Origin: Flavobacterium sp.
GTDB taxonomy: Bacteria; Bacteroidota; Bacteroidia; Flavobacteriales; Flavobacteriaceae
Assembly (NCBI GenBank): GCA_015234525.1
Contig: JADGMX010000033.1
Coordinates: 59,527 to 123,526 of the forward strand
DNA: 64,000 nt
Reading direction: 5' to 3'
Shown piece after piece: positions 16,374 to 26,892 of this stretch. Numbering within the stretch: position 1 is the stretch's first letter; each line of letters opens with the position of its first letter. The notes under the pieces were generated by a model, which saw only the letters and a list, made by a program, of their open reading frames with translations, was not told the origin of the DNA and did not search any database. The position numbers and the translations under genes are program-made.

Positions 16374-19166
16374 ATGTCTGAAGAGAGAGTAATAAGAATA
16401 AACAAGGTTTTAAGGGAATTCAATATTTCGTTAGAAAGGGCCGTTGATTATCTAAAAGATAAGGGTATCGCTATTGATGCGAATCCAAACGCCAAGATAT
16501 CTAACGTAGAATATGGAATTTTGCAGAAGGAATTTGCGGGCGATAAGGGGAATAAAGAAGCTTCTAAGGAAGTAGGCGAGGAGAAACGCAAGGAGAAAGA
16601 AGCCCTGCGACTTCAACGTGAAAAAGAAATTGAAGACAAACGTCGTGCAGACGAAGAACGTCAACGACAAAACGAAGTCATCAAGGCAAGAGCCGTTGTT
16701 ACCGGTCCGAAAACCGTGGGCAACATCGATCTTTCGCCGAAAAAAGCTGAAACTCCGCCGCCGGTTCAGGAAGAAAAACCGGTCGAAAAAGTTGCTGCTC
16801 CTGAAGCGCCAAAAGCACCAGTCGAGCCAACTCCTGCTGAAAAACCGGCTGAAGTAACTCCACCGGTCGAAACGCCGGCTGCAAAAAAACCTGAAGCTCC
16901 TGCTGCTCCGGCCGCTGCGCCAACTCAGGAAATCAGACCTGGCGAGGAAGCTATCGCTACTCAGTACAAAAAACTCTCTGGAGCAACGTTAACCGGACAA
17001 ACCATCGACCTTTCTCAATTCGAAAAGCCGAAGAAAAAGAAAGAAGAGCCTAAAATTACGCCTAATAAACCAGGAGCCGGAAACGCAAACGATCCCAACA
17101 AAGGAAAACGCAAGCGTATTGCACCAAAACCGGGAGCACCACGCCCTGGCGGAGCAACCGGACCAAATCCGAACAGAATTACGCCAAATACCGGCGCCAG
17201 AGGTACTCGCCCTGGCTTCGTAAAAGGTGCAAGACCTGCTATTACTGCTAAAGTAGAACCGACCGAAGAGGAAGTTAAAAACCAAATTCGCGAAACGCTC
17301 GAAAAATTGCAAGGTAAAGGCGGTAAGTCGAAAGCAGCCAAATATCGTAGAGATAAACGAGATACGCACCGTCAAAAATCTGATGACGAACAAAGAGCAT
17401 TACAAGAAGGTAGCAAAACTTTAAAAGTAACTGAGTTCGTTACCGTAGGTGAAATTGCAACGATGATGGATGTGCCAATCACAAAAGTTATCGGAACTTG
17501 TATGTCGCTCGGAATCATGGTAACCATGAACCAACGTCTGGATGCCGAAACGCTGACCATTGTGGCAGACGAATTTGGATACGACGTTGAATTCATCACC
17601 ACCGATATCGAAGAGTCAATTCAGGTTGTTGAAGACCGCGAAGAAGATCTGGTTTTCCGCGCACCAATCGTAACCGTAATGGGTCACGTCGATCACGGTA
17701 AGACATCACTACTCGATTATATCCGTGAGGAAAATGTTATCGCCGGTGAATCAGGTGGAATCACACAGCACATCGGTGCATATGGTGTGACCCTCGAAAA
17801 TGGTCAAAAGATCGCTTTCCTTGATACTCCGGGTCACGAGGCGTTTACCGCGATGCGTGCACGTGGAGCTCAGGTTACCGATATCGCAATTATCGTCATC
17901 GCTGCTGACGACGATATCATGCCTCAAACAAAAGAAGCAATCAGCCACGCTCAAGCCGCAGGTGTTCCAATTATCTTCGCCATCAATAAGGTCGATAAGC
18001 CGAACGCGAACCCTGAAAAAATTAAAGAACGACTTGCTCAAATGAACCTCCTTGTTGAGGATTGGGGCGGTAAAATACAATCACACGACATTTCAGCGAA
18101 AACCGGACTTGGCGTTAAAGAACTGCTTGAAAAAGTATTGCTTGAAGCTGAAATCCTCGACCTGAAATCGAACCCGAACAAACTTGCGTCAGGAACTGTT
18201 GTCGAAGCATTCCTTGATAAAGGAAAAGGTTATGTGTCAACGATCCTGGTTCAGCACGGAACTTTGAAGATCGGTGACTACATGCTTGCCGGTAAACACC
18301 ATGGTAAAATCAAGGCAATGCACGATGAGCGCGGTCACGTTATTACCGAAGCAGGACCTTCAACACCAGTTTCAGTACTTGGTCTGGACGGTGCTGCAAC
18401 TGCCGGGGATAAATTCAATGTTTTTGAAGACGAGCGTGAAGCGAAAGCAATCGCAGCCAAACGTACTCAATTGATGCGTGAGCAGTCAGTTCGTACACAA
18501 CGCCATATTACACTTGCCGAAATCGGTCGACGTATCGCGCTTGGTCAGTTTAAAGAACTTAACATCATCCTTAAAGGTGACGTTGACGGATCGGTTGAAG
18601 CACTTTCGGATTCATTCTCGAAATTATCTACTGAAGAAATTCAGATCAACATCATCCACAAAGGTGTTGGAGCAATTACCGAAACGGATGTTATGCTAGC
18701 TTCGGCTTCAGATGCGATCATCATCGGATTTAACGTTCGACCTGCCGGAAACGCACGTCAGCTTGCCGATAAGGAAGAAATCGATATCCGAAACTACTCG
18801 ATCATTTACGATGCAATCGACGATTTGAGAGACGCGATGGAAGGAATGCTATCTCCGGAAATGAAAGAAGAAATTACCGGAACTGCCGAAATTCGCGAGC
18901 TTTTCAAAATCTCGAAAGTGGGAACTATCGCCGGATGTATGGTTACCGACGGAAAAATCTTCAGAAATTCTCGTATCCGAATTATCCGTGAGGGCGTTGT
19001 TGTCTTCACCGGTGAACTTACGGCGCTTAAGCGTTTCAAAGACGACGTGAAAGAGGTTTCTAAGGGCTACGATTGTGGTATTCAGATCAAGAATTACAAC
19101 GACATCGAGATCAACGATCTTATCGAAGCTTTCCAGGAAGTTGCCGTTAAGAAGAAATTGAAATAA
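16374..19166 (+). CDS. infB: Translation initiation factor IF-2
   Basis: 930 aa. The N-terminus has an IF2N-like domain ([20 protein letters not shown]), followed by a long charged and then Pro/Ala-rich linker (about residues 65-330). The GTPase core has G1 ([15 protein letters not shown]), G3 (DTPGHEAF) and G4 (NKVDK), then the beta-barrel and C2 domains that bind fMet-tRNA. Last gene of rimP-nusA-infB, closed by a terminator and then a family I repeat. The 56-bp gap after nusA holds no terminator. Confidence 0.99.
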   Translation: MSEERVIRINKVLREFNISLERAVDYLKDKGIAIDANPNAKISNVEYGILQKEFAGDKGNKEASKEVGEEKRKEKEALRLQREKEIEDKRRADEERQRQNEVIKARAVVTGPKTVGNIDLSPKKAETPPPVQEEKPVEKVAAPEAPKAPVEPTPAEKPAEVTPPVETPAAKKPEAPAAPAAAPTQEIRPGEEAIATQYKKLSGATLTGQTIDLSQFEKPKKKKEEPKITPNKPGAGNANDPNKGKRKRIAPKPGAPRPGGATGPNPNRITPNTGARGTRPGFVKGARPAITAKVEPTEEEVKNQIRETLEKLQGKGGKSKAAKYRRDKRDTHRQKSDDEQRALQEGSKTLKVTEFVTVGEIATMMDVPITKVIGTCMSLGIMVTMNQRLDAETLTIVADEFGYDVEFITTDIEESIQVVEDREEDLVFRAPIVTVMGHVDHGKTSLLDYIREENVIAGESGGITQHIGAYGVTLENGQKIAFLDTPGHEAFTAMRARGAQVTDIAIIVIAADDDIMPQTKEAISHAQAAGVPIIFAINKVDKPNANPEKIKERLAQMNLLVEDWGGKIQSHDISAKTGLGVKELLEKVLLEAEILDLKSNPNKLASGTVVEAFLDKGKGYVSTILVQHGTLKIGDYMLAGKHHGKIKAMHDERGHVITEAGPSTPVSVLGLDGAATAGDKFNVFEDEREAKAIAAKRTQLMREQSVRTQRHITLAEIGRRIALGQFKELNIILKGDVDGSVEALSDSFSKLSTEEIQINIIHKGVGAITETDVMLASASDAIIIGFNVRPAGNARQLADKEEIDIRNYSIIYDAIDDLRDAMEGMLSPEMKEEITGTAEIRELFKISKVGTIAGCMVTDGKIFRNSRIRIIREGVVVFTGELTALKRFKDDVKEVSKGYDCGIQIKNYNDIEINDLIEAFQEVAVKKKLK

Positions 19167-19177
19167 ATTATCTACAT

Positions 19178-19212
19178 AAAAAAAAGCCTCTGATTTTTCA
19201 GGGGCTTTTTTA
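19178..19212 (+). terminator. Terminator of rimP-nusA-infB
   Basis: AAAAAGCCTCTGA, loop TTTT, TCAGGGGCTTTTTT: a stem with one G-T pair and a T-run, 11 bp after the infB stop. Confidence 0.85.
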
Positions 19213-19217
19213 GTTTT

Positions 19218-19322
19218 AGGAGCTATTTCCGGCTGTTTGCTATATCTTTTTATTGCTGGTGAAGCAACGTCAAATTCAACTTCGCAACGGCAATAAAAAG
19301 GATGCCGCGCCCATCCGGGCTA
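19218..19322 (+). repeat. Family I intergenic hairpin repeat, copy 2 (after infB)
   Basis: Begins AGGAGCTATTTCC, has ATCTTTTTATTGC and GCAATAAAAAGGAT as long inner arms around a variable tip, and ends CCGGGCTA. It is the longest of the three copies (105 bp), lies on the infB strand and starts directly after the infB terminator. On its far side it abuts the stop of the convergent SPOR gene. Confidence 0.85.
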
Positions 19323-19324
19323 GA

Positions 19325-19714
19325 TTATTTGTTGGGCTTAATCATAAGCGCGTTCGGATATTTCTTTTTTAGTTCATTTAATGCGCGCTCGGCTTCAATC
19401 CGCGATTTAAAGTTCCCCACCCAAACTTTATAGGATGGCGTACTAAAAACAATCGTCGCATCATACTGTTTGAAATTGCGTTTTACTTCTGCCAAATGTT
19501 TTTTTGAAGTCTCGCTATCACCGTTAAAAACTTGTATCTTGTATCTGTCATTTACCGTGATCGACGAATTGATTTTTCGCTTTTCAGCAAGAAGTTGCTC
19601 GAAAGCAGGGTCTTGTTTCAGGGTTGTTGATGCGCTTTGTGCATGTCCCGAGGCCGAAACCGCGAAGCCCGCAATAGCTGTAATTATGGATAATTTATTC
19701 AGTGCCTTTTTCAT
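19325..19714 (-). CDS. Small secreted SPOR-domain protein
   Basis: 129 aa from ATG at 19714. A signal peptide (KKALNKLSIITAIAGFAVSASGHAQ) is followed by a linker and a SPOR domain of about 70 residues (YKIQVFNGDSETSKKHL, then YKVWVGNFKSRIEAERAL, ending LMIKPNK). SPOR domains bind glycan strands stripped of stem peptides and often direct proteins to the division site. The longer start at 19735 is rejected because it overlaps the -7 box at 19733-19740. Confidence 0.88.
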   Translation of the reverse strand: MKKALNKLSIITAIAGFAVSASGHAQSASTTLKQDPAFEQLLAEKRKINSSITVNDRYKIQVFNGDSETSKKHLAEVKRNFKQYDATIVFSTPSYKVWVGNFKSRIEAERALNELKKKYPNALMIKPNK

Positions 19715-19732
19715 AATGAGCGTTTTATAATG

Positions 19733-19740
19733 CAAATGTA
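19733..19740 (-). promoter_or_regulatory. -7 box of the SPOR-protein gene
   Basis: TACATTTG on the minus strand, 19 bp before ATG at 19714. It fixes the start choice. Confidence 0.65.
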
Positions 19741-19814
19741 AGTAATCCCCTAAAACGGGCGATTGAAGTTTTATTTAGAATTGGTATAAATTGCCGCTTG
19801 GTCTGGGATTAAGG

Positions 19815-19845
19815 TTTTGTTAATAGTTAACAAATCGTATTTTTG
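19815..19845 (+). promoter_or_regulatory. Promoter of the ACIII-oxidase operon, with an inverted repeat in the spacer
   Basis: TTTTG, 18-bp spacer, TATTTTTG. The spacer contains GTTAA-TAG-TTAAC (19819-19831), a perfect inverted repeat where a regulator could block or assist RNA polymerase (inferred). The leader is about 70 nt. Confidence 0.7.
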
Positions 19846-19922
19846 TGCAAGTTTTTGAGGAACGTGCGTCTTTTCGGCATCCTTAATTACAACGCCAATT
19901 TTAGCCGATAATTTTTTATAAT

Positions 19923-21263
19923 ATGAAAAAAGTGGGTAACCATAAGTCGATTTCTCGGATTTTAGTCATAAGCCTGGCTTTGATGCTGAATTTCTCTTTA
20001 ACTTCTTTTGCTCAGGATCAAGCTGCTGCTCCTGCTGAAGCTGCGGCACCTGCGGCCGAAGCTGCGCCAGCCGGTGGTGGTGACGCGGTAAAAGGGAAAG
20101 CGCTTTTTAACCAAAACTGTGCATCTTGCCATAAGCTTGATTCAAAAGGAACTGGTCCGGCATTGCGTGGAGTTGCTGAAAAGCGCGACCGCGAATGGCT
20201 TTACAAGTGGATTAAAAACAGTACCGATATGATTAAATCGGGTGATCCGCTTGCTGTTCAGCTTTTCGAAGAGAACAACAAGGTGCTTATGACCCCGTTT
20301 CCACAGTTGTCTAACACGGATATCGACGATATCCTTGCTTATACTTCTGAGGTAAAAGCTACTGCTCCAGGTGGAACTGCGATGCCTCCAAATGGAACCC
20401 CGCTTTCACAGCAAGAAGGCAGCGTCTCGAATAACTTGATTCTTGCAATCTTGGCCATTGTTCTTGTTATCTTGGTAGTAATGTTGGTTATGGTAAACCG
20501 CGTGCTGACCAAAGTTGCAAAAGCAAACGGTATCGAAGTAGCGAAGAAAGAGCCGACAATGCCAATCTGGAAAGCATTCGCGAAGAATCAATTCCTGGTT
20601 CTGGTTTCTGTTATCTTCTTGATGCTTGCTGCAGCGTACTTCATCTATGGATGGACAATGCAAGTTGGCGTTGATCAAGGGTATCAGCCAATTCAGCCAA
20701 TTCACTACTCGCATAAAATCCACGCTGGTGACAACGAAATCGATTGTAAATTCTGTCACTCAGCTGCTCGTACAAGTAAGAACGCGGGTATCCCATCGCT
20801 GAATGTTTGTATGAACTGCCACAAAAACGTGAGCGAAGTTGCTGAAACTACTGCAACTGCAGAACATAGTAAAGCTTTCTACGATGCTGAAATCCAAAAG
20901 CTTTATGATGCTGTTGGTTGGGATAAAACGAATCAGGTGTACACCGGAGTTACCAAACCGGTTAAATGGGTTAGAATTCACAACCTTCCTGACTTTGCAT
21001 ACTTTAACCACTCACAACACGTAACTGTGGCTGGTATCGAATGTCAGACGTGTCACGGTCCTGTTCAGGAAATGGAATACATGAAACAGCATGCACCACT
21101 AACAATGGGCTGGTGTGTTGATTGTCACCGTACAACTGACGTGAAAATGGAAGGTAACGCATATTATGATAAGATCCACGCCGAACTTTCTAAGAAATAC
21201 GGTGTTGAGAAATTGACGGCTGCTCAGATGGGCGGACTCGAATGTGCAAAATGCCACTACTAA
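19923..21263 (+). CDS. actA: Alternative complex III subunit ActA, multiheme cytochrome c with an N-terminal monoheme domain
   Basis: 446 aa. Alternative complex III oxidises menaquinol and passes electrons to c hemes; ActA is the heme-rich subunit on the outer face of the inner membrane. A signal peptide (to about residue 31) leads into a monoheme cytochrome c domain (C66-A-S-C-H70, with LMTPFP as likely Met ligand), two hydrophobic segments (about 171-194 and 223-244), then five CxxCH motifs at 275-279, 296-300, 374-378, 398-402 and 441-445. The total is six heme sites. First gene of the operon; actB follows after 31 bp. Confidence 0.93.
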   Translation: MKKVGNHKSISRILVISLALMLNFSLTSFAQDQAAAPAEAAAPAAEAAPAGGGDAVKGKALFNQNCASCHKLDSKGTGPALRGVAEKRDREWLYKWIKNSTDMIKSGDPLAVQLFEENNKVLMTPFPQLSNTDIDDILAYTSEVKATAPGGTAMPPNGTPLSQQEGSVSNNLILAILAIVLVILVVMLVMVNRVLTKVAKANGIEVAKKEPTMPIWKAFAKNQFLVLVSVIFLMLAAAYFIYGWTMQVGVDQGYQPIQPIHYSHKIHAGDNEIDCKFCHSAARTSKNAGIPSLNVCMNCHKNVSEVAETTATAEHSKAFYDAEIQKLYDAVGWDKTNQVYTGVTKPVKWVRIHNLPDFAYFNHSQHVTVAGIECQTCHGPVQEMEYMKQHAPLTMGWCVDCHRTTDVKMEGNAYYDKIHAELSKKYGVEKLTAAQMGGLECAKCHY

Positions 21264-21294
21264 AAAAATATTAAGAAGCTAATATCTATATACA

Positions 21295-24200
21295 ATGTCA
21301 TCAAACAAAAAATACTGGAAAAGTGTTGAAGAACTAGACGAGAACAGTTCTGTTGTTGAGGCGCTTAAACATAACGAATTTACTGAGGATATTCCGGTCG
21401 CTGAGTTTTTAGGTGATAAGGATTCGCTCGCAAGTTCGTCAACCAGTCGTCGTGACTTCTTAAAATTTGTCGGATTCAGTACTGCTGCGGCTACACTTGC
21501 AGCTTGCGAAGGTCCTGTACATAAATCAATACCTTATGTAATGCAACCCGAGCAGATTATTCCGGGTATGCCTGACTTTTACGCTACTTCAGTTTTTGAC
21601 GGTTTTGATTTCGCACATGTTCTTGTGAAATCTCGCGAAGGCCGACCGATCAAAATCGAAAGAAATACTATGGAAGGTGCCAATTTCGCACCTAACGCCC
21701 GTATTCACGCTTCAGTGTTATCGCTCTATGACAGCATGCGTTTGAAGGGTCCGAAGATTAATAAAAAAGAATCAACTTGGCAGGCGGTAGAAGATCGCAT
21801 CAAAGCTAGTCTTGCTGATGCGCGTTCAAAAGGTGGTCAGGTCGTGTTGTTAACTCCAACATTGGCAAGTCCGTCTACTGAACGATTGATCGCTCAATTC
21901 ATTGCTTCTAATCCGGGATCTAAACACGTTATTTACGATGCGGTTTCAAGCTCTGCCGCGCTGGATGCTTTCGAGCGTACTTACGGCGAGCGCGCTTTGG
22001 CAAATTACGATTTCGCAAAAGCATCATTAATCGTATCTGTTGGAGCTGACTTCCTTGGAGATTGGCAAGGTGGCGGTTACGATGCTGCTTATGCAGAAGG
22101 TCGCATTCCTAGAAATGGAAAAATGTCACGTCACTTCCAGTTTGAAGCTAATATGACATTATCAGGTGCTGCTGCTGACAAACGCGTTCCAATGTCGACC
22201 GCGGATCAAAAGCAAGCCTTGGTTAAAATTTATAATGTCATCACAAACAATTCAGTTGGTACGCGTAAAATTGCGGGTGAAGAAGCAGTCATCAAAGCTG
22301 CTCAACAATTGAAAGCTGCAGGAAGCAAAGGAGTTTTGGTTTCTGGAATTGATGATGTTGATGCGCAGTTACTTGTGCTTGCAATCAATCAGGCGCTTGG
22401 TAGCGAATCGTTTTCAACTGCTGCAACGCGTCAAATCAGAAAAGGATCAGATCGCAGCGTATTGCAATTGATCAACGATATGAAAGCCGGATCGGTTCAC
22501 ACTTTGATTATGAGTAATGTAAATCCAGTTTATACATTGCCAAACAATTCGGATTTCCTTGCCGGTCTTCAGAAAGTTTCGCTTTCAGTCGCGTTCTCAT
22601 TAAAAGAAGACGAAACGGCATCAATCACTCATATTGCTGCAGCAGCGCCGCACTATCTTGAGTCTTGGGGCGATGTTATGATCACAAAAGGAACAATCGG
22701 TCTTACACAACCTACAATCCGACCTTTATTCAATACCAGACAGTTTCAGGATGCGCTTATCGCACTTAACGGAATGTCTGGATCATACTACGATTACATA
22801 AAATCAACATCGACGTTTGCCGGAAAAACCTGGAATCAAGTGCTACATGATGGTGTTTATGTTTCAGCGGAAGCAACTACAGCAGCTTCGACAGGTGGTT
22901 CAGTTGATGCTGGAGCTGCGGCTTCAACATTGGCTCAATCAAAACCGGCTGCCGGTCTCGAGTTGAATCTTTATACGAAAACAGGTCTTGGTGACGGTCA
23001 GCAGGCCAACAACCCTTGGCTGCATGAATTCCCGGATCCAATCACCAGAGTTGCTTGGGATAACTACATTACGATTTCAAGAGTTGATGCTGAAAAGTAT
23101 GAACTTGAAAATAGAATCGTTGCGAATGGTGGTTTGAACGGTAGCTATGTCAATTTAACAGTTGGTGGAAAATCGATCGAAAATGTACCGGTAATCGTTC
23201 AGCCTGGTCAGGCGCCTGGAACTATCGGACTTGCATTGGGATACGGTCGTCAGGCGGCAATGAAAGATGAGATGAAAGTTGGGGTTAACGCTTATACGTT
23301 CTACAACGGATTTAAATCAGCTCAGCCGGCAACAATCAGCAAAGCCGGTGGTGAACACGAGTTTGCATGTACGCAATCTCAACGTACTTTGATGGGTCGT
23401 GGCGATATCATCAAAGAAACGACATTAGAGATTTTCAATACTAAAGATGCGGCAGAGTGGAATGTTGTTCCGTCTGTATCTTTGGATCACGCGCCTGTAG
23501 AAGCAGCAAAAGTGGATCTTTGGGAAGGTTTCGACCGTTCTGTAGGACATCACTTCAACATGTCAATCGATCTTAACTCATGTACCGGATGTGGTGCTTG
23601 TGTGATCGCTTGTCACCTTGAAAACAATGTGCCTGTAGTCGGTAAGTCAGAAATGAGAAGAAGCCGTGATATGTTCTGGTTGAGAATCGACAGATATTAT
23701 TCATCTGAAGATACGTTCGCGGAAGATAAAGTGCGTAAAGAAAACTTTAGCGGTTTATTTGGTGACGAAGGTTCATTAGGTGGTTTCAACAGCATGGAAA
23801 ATCCTGCCGACAATCCGCAGGTATCATTCCAACCAATGCTTTGTCAGCACTGTAATCACGCACCATGTGAAACTGTATGTCCGGTAGCGGCAACATCACA
23901 CGGTCGTCAGGGACAAAATCAAATGGCTTACAACCGTTGTGTTGGTACTCGTTATTGTGCAAACAACTGTCCGTATAAAGTACGTCGTTTCAACTGGTTC
24001 CTTTACAACAAAAACAGCGAATTCGATTATCATATGAACGACGATTTAGGTCGAATGGTTCTAAATCCGGATGTTAATGTTCGTTCACGTGGAGTAATGG
24101 AGAAATGTTCATTCTGTATTCAGAAAACACAACTTACGATCCTGACTGCTAAACGTGAAGGCCGCGAGGTTGGAGTGAACGAATTTGAAACAGCATGTTC

Positions 24201-24357
24201 AGCAGCTTGTCCGACTGGATCAATTAAGTTTGGCGATGTGAACAAAGAGGAAAACGAAATCGTACGATTGATGAAAGACGAGAGAAAATATAAAGTTCTC
24301 GAGTATGTTGGTACAAAACCAAACGTTTTCTATCAAGTGAAAGTTAGGAATACCTAG
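21295..24357 (+). CDS. actB: Alternative complex III subunit ActB, molybdopterin-oxidoreductase-like iron-sulfur protein
   Basis: 1020 aa. A twin-arginine-like stretch (SRRDFLKFVG, residues 51-60) runs into a lipobox-like LAAC (Cys71), suggesting an exported, lipid-anchored protein. The long N-terminal part resembles molybdopterin oxidoreductases (GMPDFYATSVFDGFDFAHVL and following) but in this complex that domain is thought to carry no cofactor. The last quarter has ferredoxin-type cysteine clusters: CTGCGACVIACHLENN, CQHCNHAPCETVCPVAATSH, CVGTRYCANNCPYKVRRF and CSFCIQKTQ with CSAACPTGSIKFGD. It hands electrons from the quinol site towards ActA. Confidence 0.96.
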   Translation: MSSNKKYWKSVEELDENSSVVEALKHNEFTEDIPVAEFLGDKDSLASSSTSRRDFLKFVGFSTAAATLAACEGPVHKSIPYVMQPEQIIPGMPDFYATSVFDGFDFAHVLVKSREGRPIKIERNTMEGANFAPNARIHASVLSLYDSMRLKGPKINKKESTWQAVEDRIKASLADARSKGGQVVLLTPTLASPSTERLIAQFIASNPGSKHVIYDAVSSSAALDAFERTYGERALANYDFAKASLIVSVGADFLGDWQGGGYDAAYAEGRIPRNGKMSRHFQFEANMTLSGAAADKRVPMSTADQKQALVKIYNVITNNSVGTRKIAGEEAVIKAAQQLKAAGSKGVLVSGIDDVDAQLLVLAINQALGSESFSTAATRQIRKGSDRSVLQLINDMKAGSVHTLIMSNVNPVYTLPNNSDFLAGLQKVSLSVAFSLKEDETASITHIAAAAPHYLESWGDVMITKGTIGLTQPTIRPLFNTRQFQDALIALNGMSGSYYDYIKSTSTFAGKTWNQVLHDGVYVSAEATTAASTGGSVDAGAAASTLAQSKPAAGLELNLYTKTGLGDGQQANNPWLHEFPDPITRVAWDNYITISRVDAEKYELENRIVANGGLNGSYVNLTVGGKSIENVPVIVQPGQAPGTIGLALGYGRQAAMKDEMKVGVNAYTFYNGFKSAQPATISKAGGEHEFACTQSQRTLMGRGDIIKETTLEIFNTKDAAEWNVVPSVSLDHAPVEAAKVDLWEGFDRSVGHHFNMSIDLNSCTGCGACVIACHLENNVPVVGKSEMRRSRDMFWLRIDRYYSSEDTFAEDKVRKENFSGLFGDEGSLGGFNSMENPADNPQVSFQPMLCQHCNHAPCETVCPVAATSHGRQGQNQMAYNRCVGTRYCANNCPYKVRRFNWFLYNKNSEFDYHMNDDLGRMVLNPDVNVRSRGVMEKCSFCIQKTQLTILTAKREGREVGVNEFETACSAACPTGSIKFGDVNKEENEIVRLMKDERKYKVLEYVGTKPNVFYQVKVRNT

Positions 24358-24393
24358 TTCAAAATAAATTATTAAGAAACAATATAAAGGATT

Positions 24394-25797
24394 ATGTCGT
24401 CTCACTACGAAGCACCCATTAGAAAACCCTTAGTTATAGGTGATAAATCTTATCACGATGTAACTTTAGATGTAGCCGCGCCTGTAGAAGGAAAGGCTAA
24501 CAAGCAATGGTGGACAGTATTTTTAATTGCTTTAGCGGCTTTTCTTTGGGGAGTTGGCTGTATCATCTACACAATTTCAACAGGAATCGGAACCTGGGGA
24601 CTAAACAAGACAATTGGTTGGGCCTGGGATATTACTAACTTCGTTTGGTGGGTTGGTATCGGTCACGCGGGAACGCTTATTTCTGCGGTACTTTTACTCT
24701 TCCGTCAGCGATGGAGAATGGCGATTAACCGTTCTGCTGAGGCGATGACCATTTTCTCGGTAGTTCAAGCCGGACTTTTCCCAATCATCCACATGGGTCG
24801 TCCCTGGTTGGCATACTGGGTTTTACCTATCCCGAATCAATTCGGATCACTTTGGGTAAACTTCAACTCGCCACTTCTTTGGGACGTATTCGCGATTTCA
24901 ACCTACCTTTCAGTGTCATTGGTATTCTGGTGGACAGGTCTACTTCCTGACTTTGCGATGCTTCGCGACCGTGCGATCACGCCATTTACAAAAAGAGTTT
25001 ATTCAATATTGAGTTTCGGATGGAGCGGGCGTGCAAAAGATTGGCAACGTTTTGAAGAAGTATCGTTGGTACTTGCCGGACTTGCAACACCACTTGTACT
25101 TTCTGTACACACGATTGTATCTTTTGACTTTGCTACCTCTGTAATTCCGGGTTGGCATACCACCATCTTCCCGCCGTACTTCGTTGCCGGAGCGGTATTC
25201 TCAGGATTTGCGATGGTAAATACACTTCTGATTATTATGCGTAAGGTTTCAAACCTCGAAGCATATATCACCATTCAACACATCGAATTAATGAACATCG
25301 TAATCATGATTACGGGATCTATCGTTGGTGTTGCCTATATCACTGAGCTTTTCGTAGCATGGTACTCAGGTGTCGAGTATGAGCAGTACGCTTTCTTAAA
25401 CAGAGCAACCGGTCCTTACTGGTGGGCATACTGGGCGATGATGACTTGTAATGTGTTCTCTCCACAGTTCATGTGGTTCAAGAAACTACGAACAAGCATT
25501 ATGTTCTCTTTCGTAATTTCAATTGTCGTAAATATCGGTATGTGGTTCGAGCGTTTCGTGATTATCGTAACATCGCTTCACAGAGATTACCTTCCATCTT
25601 CTTGGACGATGTTCTCACCAACATTTGTTGATATTGGAATCTTTATCGGAACTATCGGATTCTTCTTTGTTCTATTCCTTCTTTATGCCAGAACCTTCCC
25701 GGTAATCGCGCAAGCAGAGGTTAAGACAATCTTGAAGACTTCAGGAGAATATTATAAAAAACGCAGAGACGAAAATAAACATTCACACCATGACTAG
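24394..25797 (+). CDS. actC: Alternative complex III subunit ActC, NrfD/PsrC-like quinol-binding membrane protein
   Basis: 467 aa with about ten hydrophobic helices. NrfD-type features include KTIGWAWDITNFVWWVGIG, HMGRPWLAYWVLPIPN and PLVLSVHTIVSFDFATSVIP. Together with ActF it forms the membrane core and binds menaquinol. The 3' end overlaps actD by eight bases, a sign of translational coupling. Confidence 0.96.
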   Translation: MSSHYEAPIRKPLVIGDKSYHDVTLDVAAPVEGKANKQWWTVFLIALAAFLWGVGCIIYTISTGIGTWGLNKTIGWAWDITNFVWWVGIGHAGTLISAVLLLFRQRWRMAINRSAEAMTIFSVVQAGLFPIIHMGRPWLAYWVLPIPNQFGSLWVNFNSPLLWDVFAISTYLSVSLVFWWTGLLPDFAMLRDRAITPFTKRVYSILSFGWSGRAKDWQRFEEVSLVLAGLATPLVLSVHTIVSFDFATSVIPGWHTTIFPPYFVAGAVFSGFAMVNTLLIIMRKVSNLEAYITIQHIELMNIVIMITGSIVGVAYITELFVAWYSGVEYEQYAFLNRATGPYWWAYWAMMTCNVFSPQFMWFKKLRTSIMFSFVISIVVNIGMWFERFVIIVTSLHRDYLPSSWTMFSPTFVDIGIFIGTIGFFFVLFLLYARTFPVIAQAEVKTILKTSGEYYKKRRDENKHSHHD

Positions 25798-26317
25798 TAA
25801 TAAAGTAATATACGCCATCTACAACGACGATGATGTATTGATGGATGCCGTCAAGAAAACACGTGCAGCTCACCATCATATTGAAGAGGTTTTTACTCCT
25901 TTTCCAGTGCACGGACTTGACAAGGCAATGGGTTTGGCGCCAACAAGATTAGCAATCTGCGCTTTTATCTATGGATGTATCGGACTTTCAGTTGCTACCT
26001 GGATGATGAATTTTATTATGATCCAGGACTGGCCACAAGATATCGGTGGTAAGCCAAGCTTTTCGTACATTCAGAATATGCCGGCTTTCGTTCCGGTAAT
26101 GTTCGAAATGACAGTTTTCTTCGCAGCTCACCTTATGGTAGTCACTTTTTACTTGCGAAGCAGACTTTGGCCATTCAAAGAGGCTGAGAATCCGGATGTA
26201 AGAACCACTGATGACCACTTCTTGATGGAAATCGCAGTGAATAATAATGAAGAAGAATTAGTCAGCTTTTTCCAGAATACCGGAGCGGTTGAAGTTAAAG
26301 TAATAGAAAAGCACTAG
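25790..26317 (+). CDS. actD: Alternative complex III subunit ActD (DUF3341)
   Basis: 175 aa. Two transmembrane helices (about residues 58-78 and 98-120) separated by a short loop; the N-terminal cytoplasmic part starts VIYAIYNDDDVLMDAVKKTR, as in DUF3341 proteins. It is a structural membrane subunit without cofactors. It starts within the actC gene and ends five bases before actE. Confidence 0.94.
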   Translation: MTSNKVIYAIYNDDDVLMDAVKKTRAAHHHIEEVFTPFPVHGLDKAMGLAPTRLAICAFIYGCIGLSVATWMMNFIMIQDWPQDIGGKPSFSYIQNMPAFVPVMFEMTVFFAAHLMVVTFYLRSRLWPFKEAENPDVRTTDDHFLMEIAVNNNEEELVSFFQNTGAVEVKVIEKH

Positions 26318-26321
26318 TATT

Positions 26322-26867
26322 ATGAAGCGCATATATAAAATATCACTCTTAGCAGGTATTTCAGTTTTGTTTGCGTCTTGTTTCAACGAGAAAAAACCAA
26401 ACTATCAGTACATGCCAAATATGTACGAATCGGTTGCGTATGAAACTTATAATGAATCTGACGCTTTCAAAGGTGGTACCGTAGCTCAGGTTCCTGTAGA
26501 GGGAACCATTAAGAGAGGATTTGTTCCTTACGAACTTCCAAACACAAACGAAGGTTATGCTGCATCAAAAGGTGTAACGGCGTCTCCGCTTGATTCAATC
26601 GCTTACGATGAGCCAAAAGCTCAACAGTTGTATACAATCTATTGTGCAATTTGCCACGGTGATAAAGGTGATGGAAAAGGAAAGTTGGTTCAAAAAGAAA
26701 AATTCCTTGGTGTGCCAAGCTACGCTGATCGCGAAATCACCATTGGTAGCGTATATCACGTAGAAACATACGGATTAAATTCCATGGGATCGTACATGAA
26801 CCAATTGACACAAAACGAGCGCTGGTTGGTTGCACAGTATGTAATGAAGCTTCGCAGCGAACTATAA
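26322..26867 (+). CDS. actE: Alternative complex III subunit ActE, monoheme cytochrome c lipoprotein
   Basis: 181 aa. The lipobox LFASC (Cys20) predicts a lipid anchor; one heme site C108-A-I-C-H112 is followed by GDKGDGKG and a candidate Met ligand in YGLNSMGSYMNQL. In the complex ActE carries one c heme near ActA and is a likely exit point for electrons. Tightly spaced between actD and actF. Confidence 0.95.
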   Translation: MKRIYKISLLAGISVLFASCFNEKKPNYQYMPNMYESVAYETYNESDAFKGGTVAQVPVEGTIKRGFVPYELPNTNEGYAASKGVTASPLDSIAYDEPKAQQLYTIYCAICHGDKGDGKGKLVQKEKFLGVPSYADREITIGSVYHVETYGLNSMGSYMNQLTQNERWLVAQYVMKLRSEL

Positions 26868-26892
26868 GTAGAACAAACTGATCGAATTAGAT

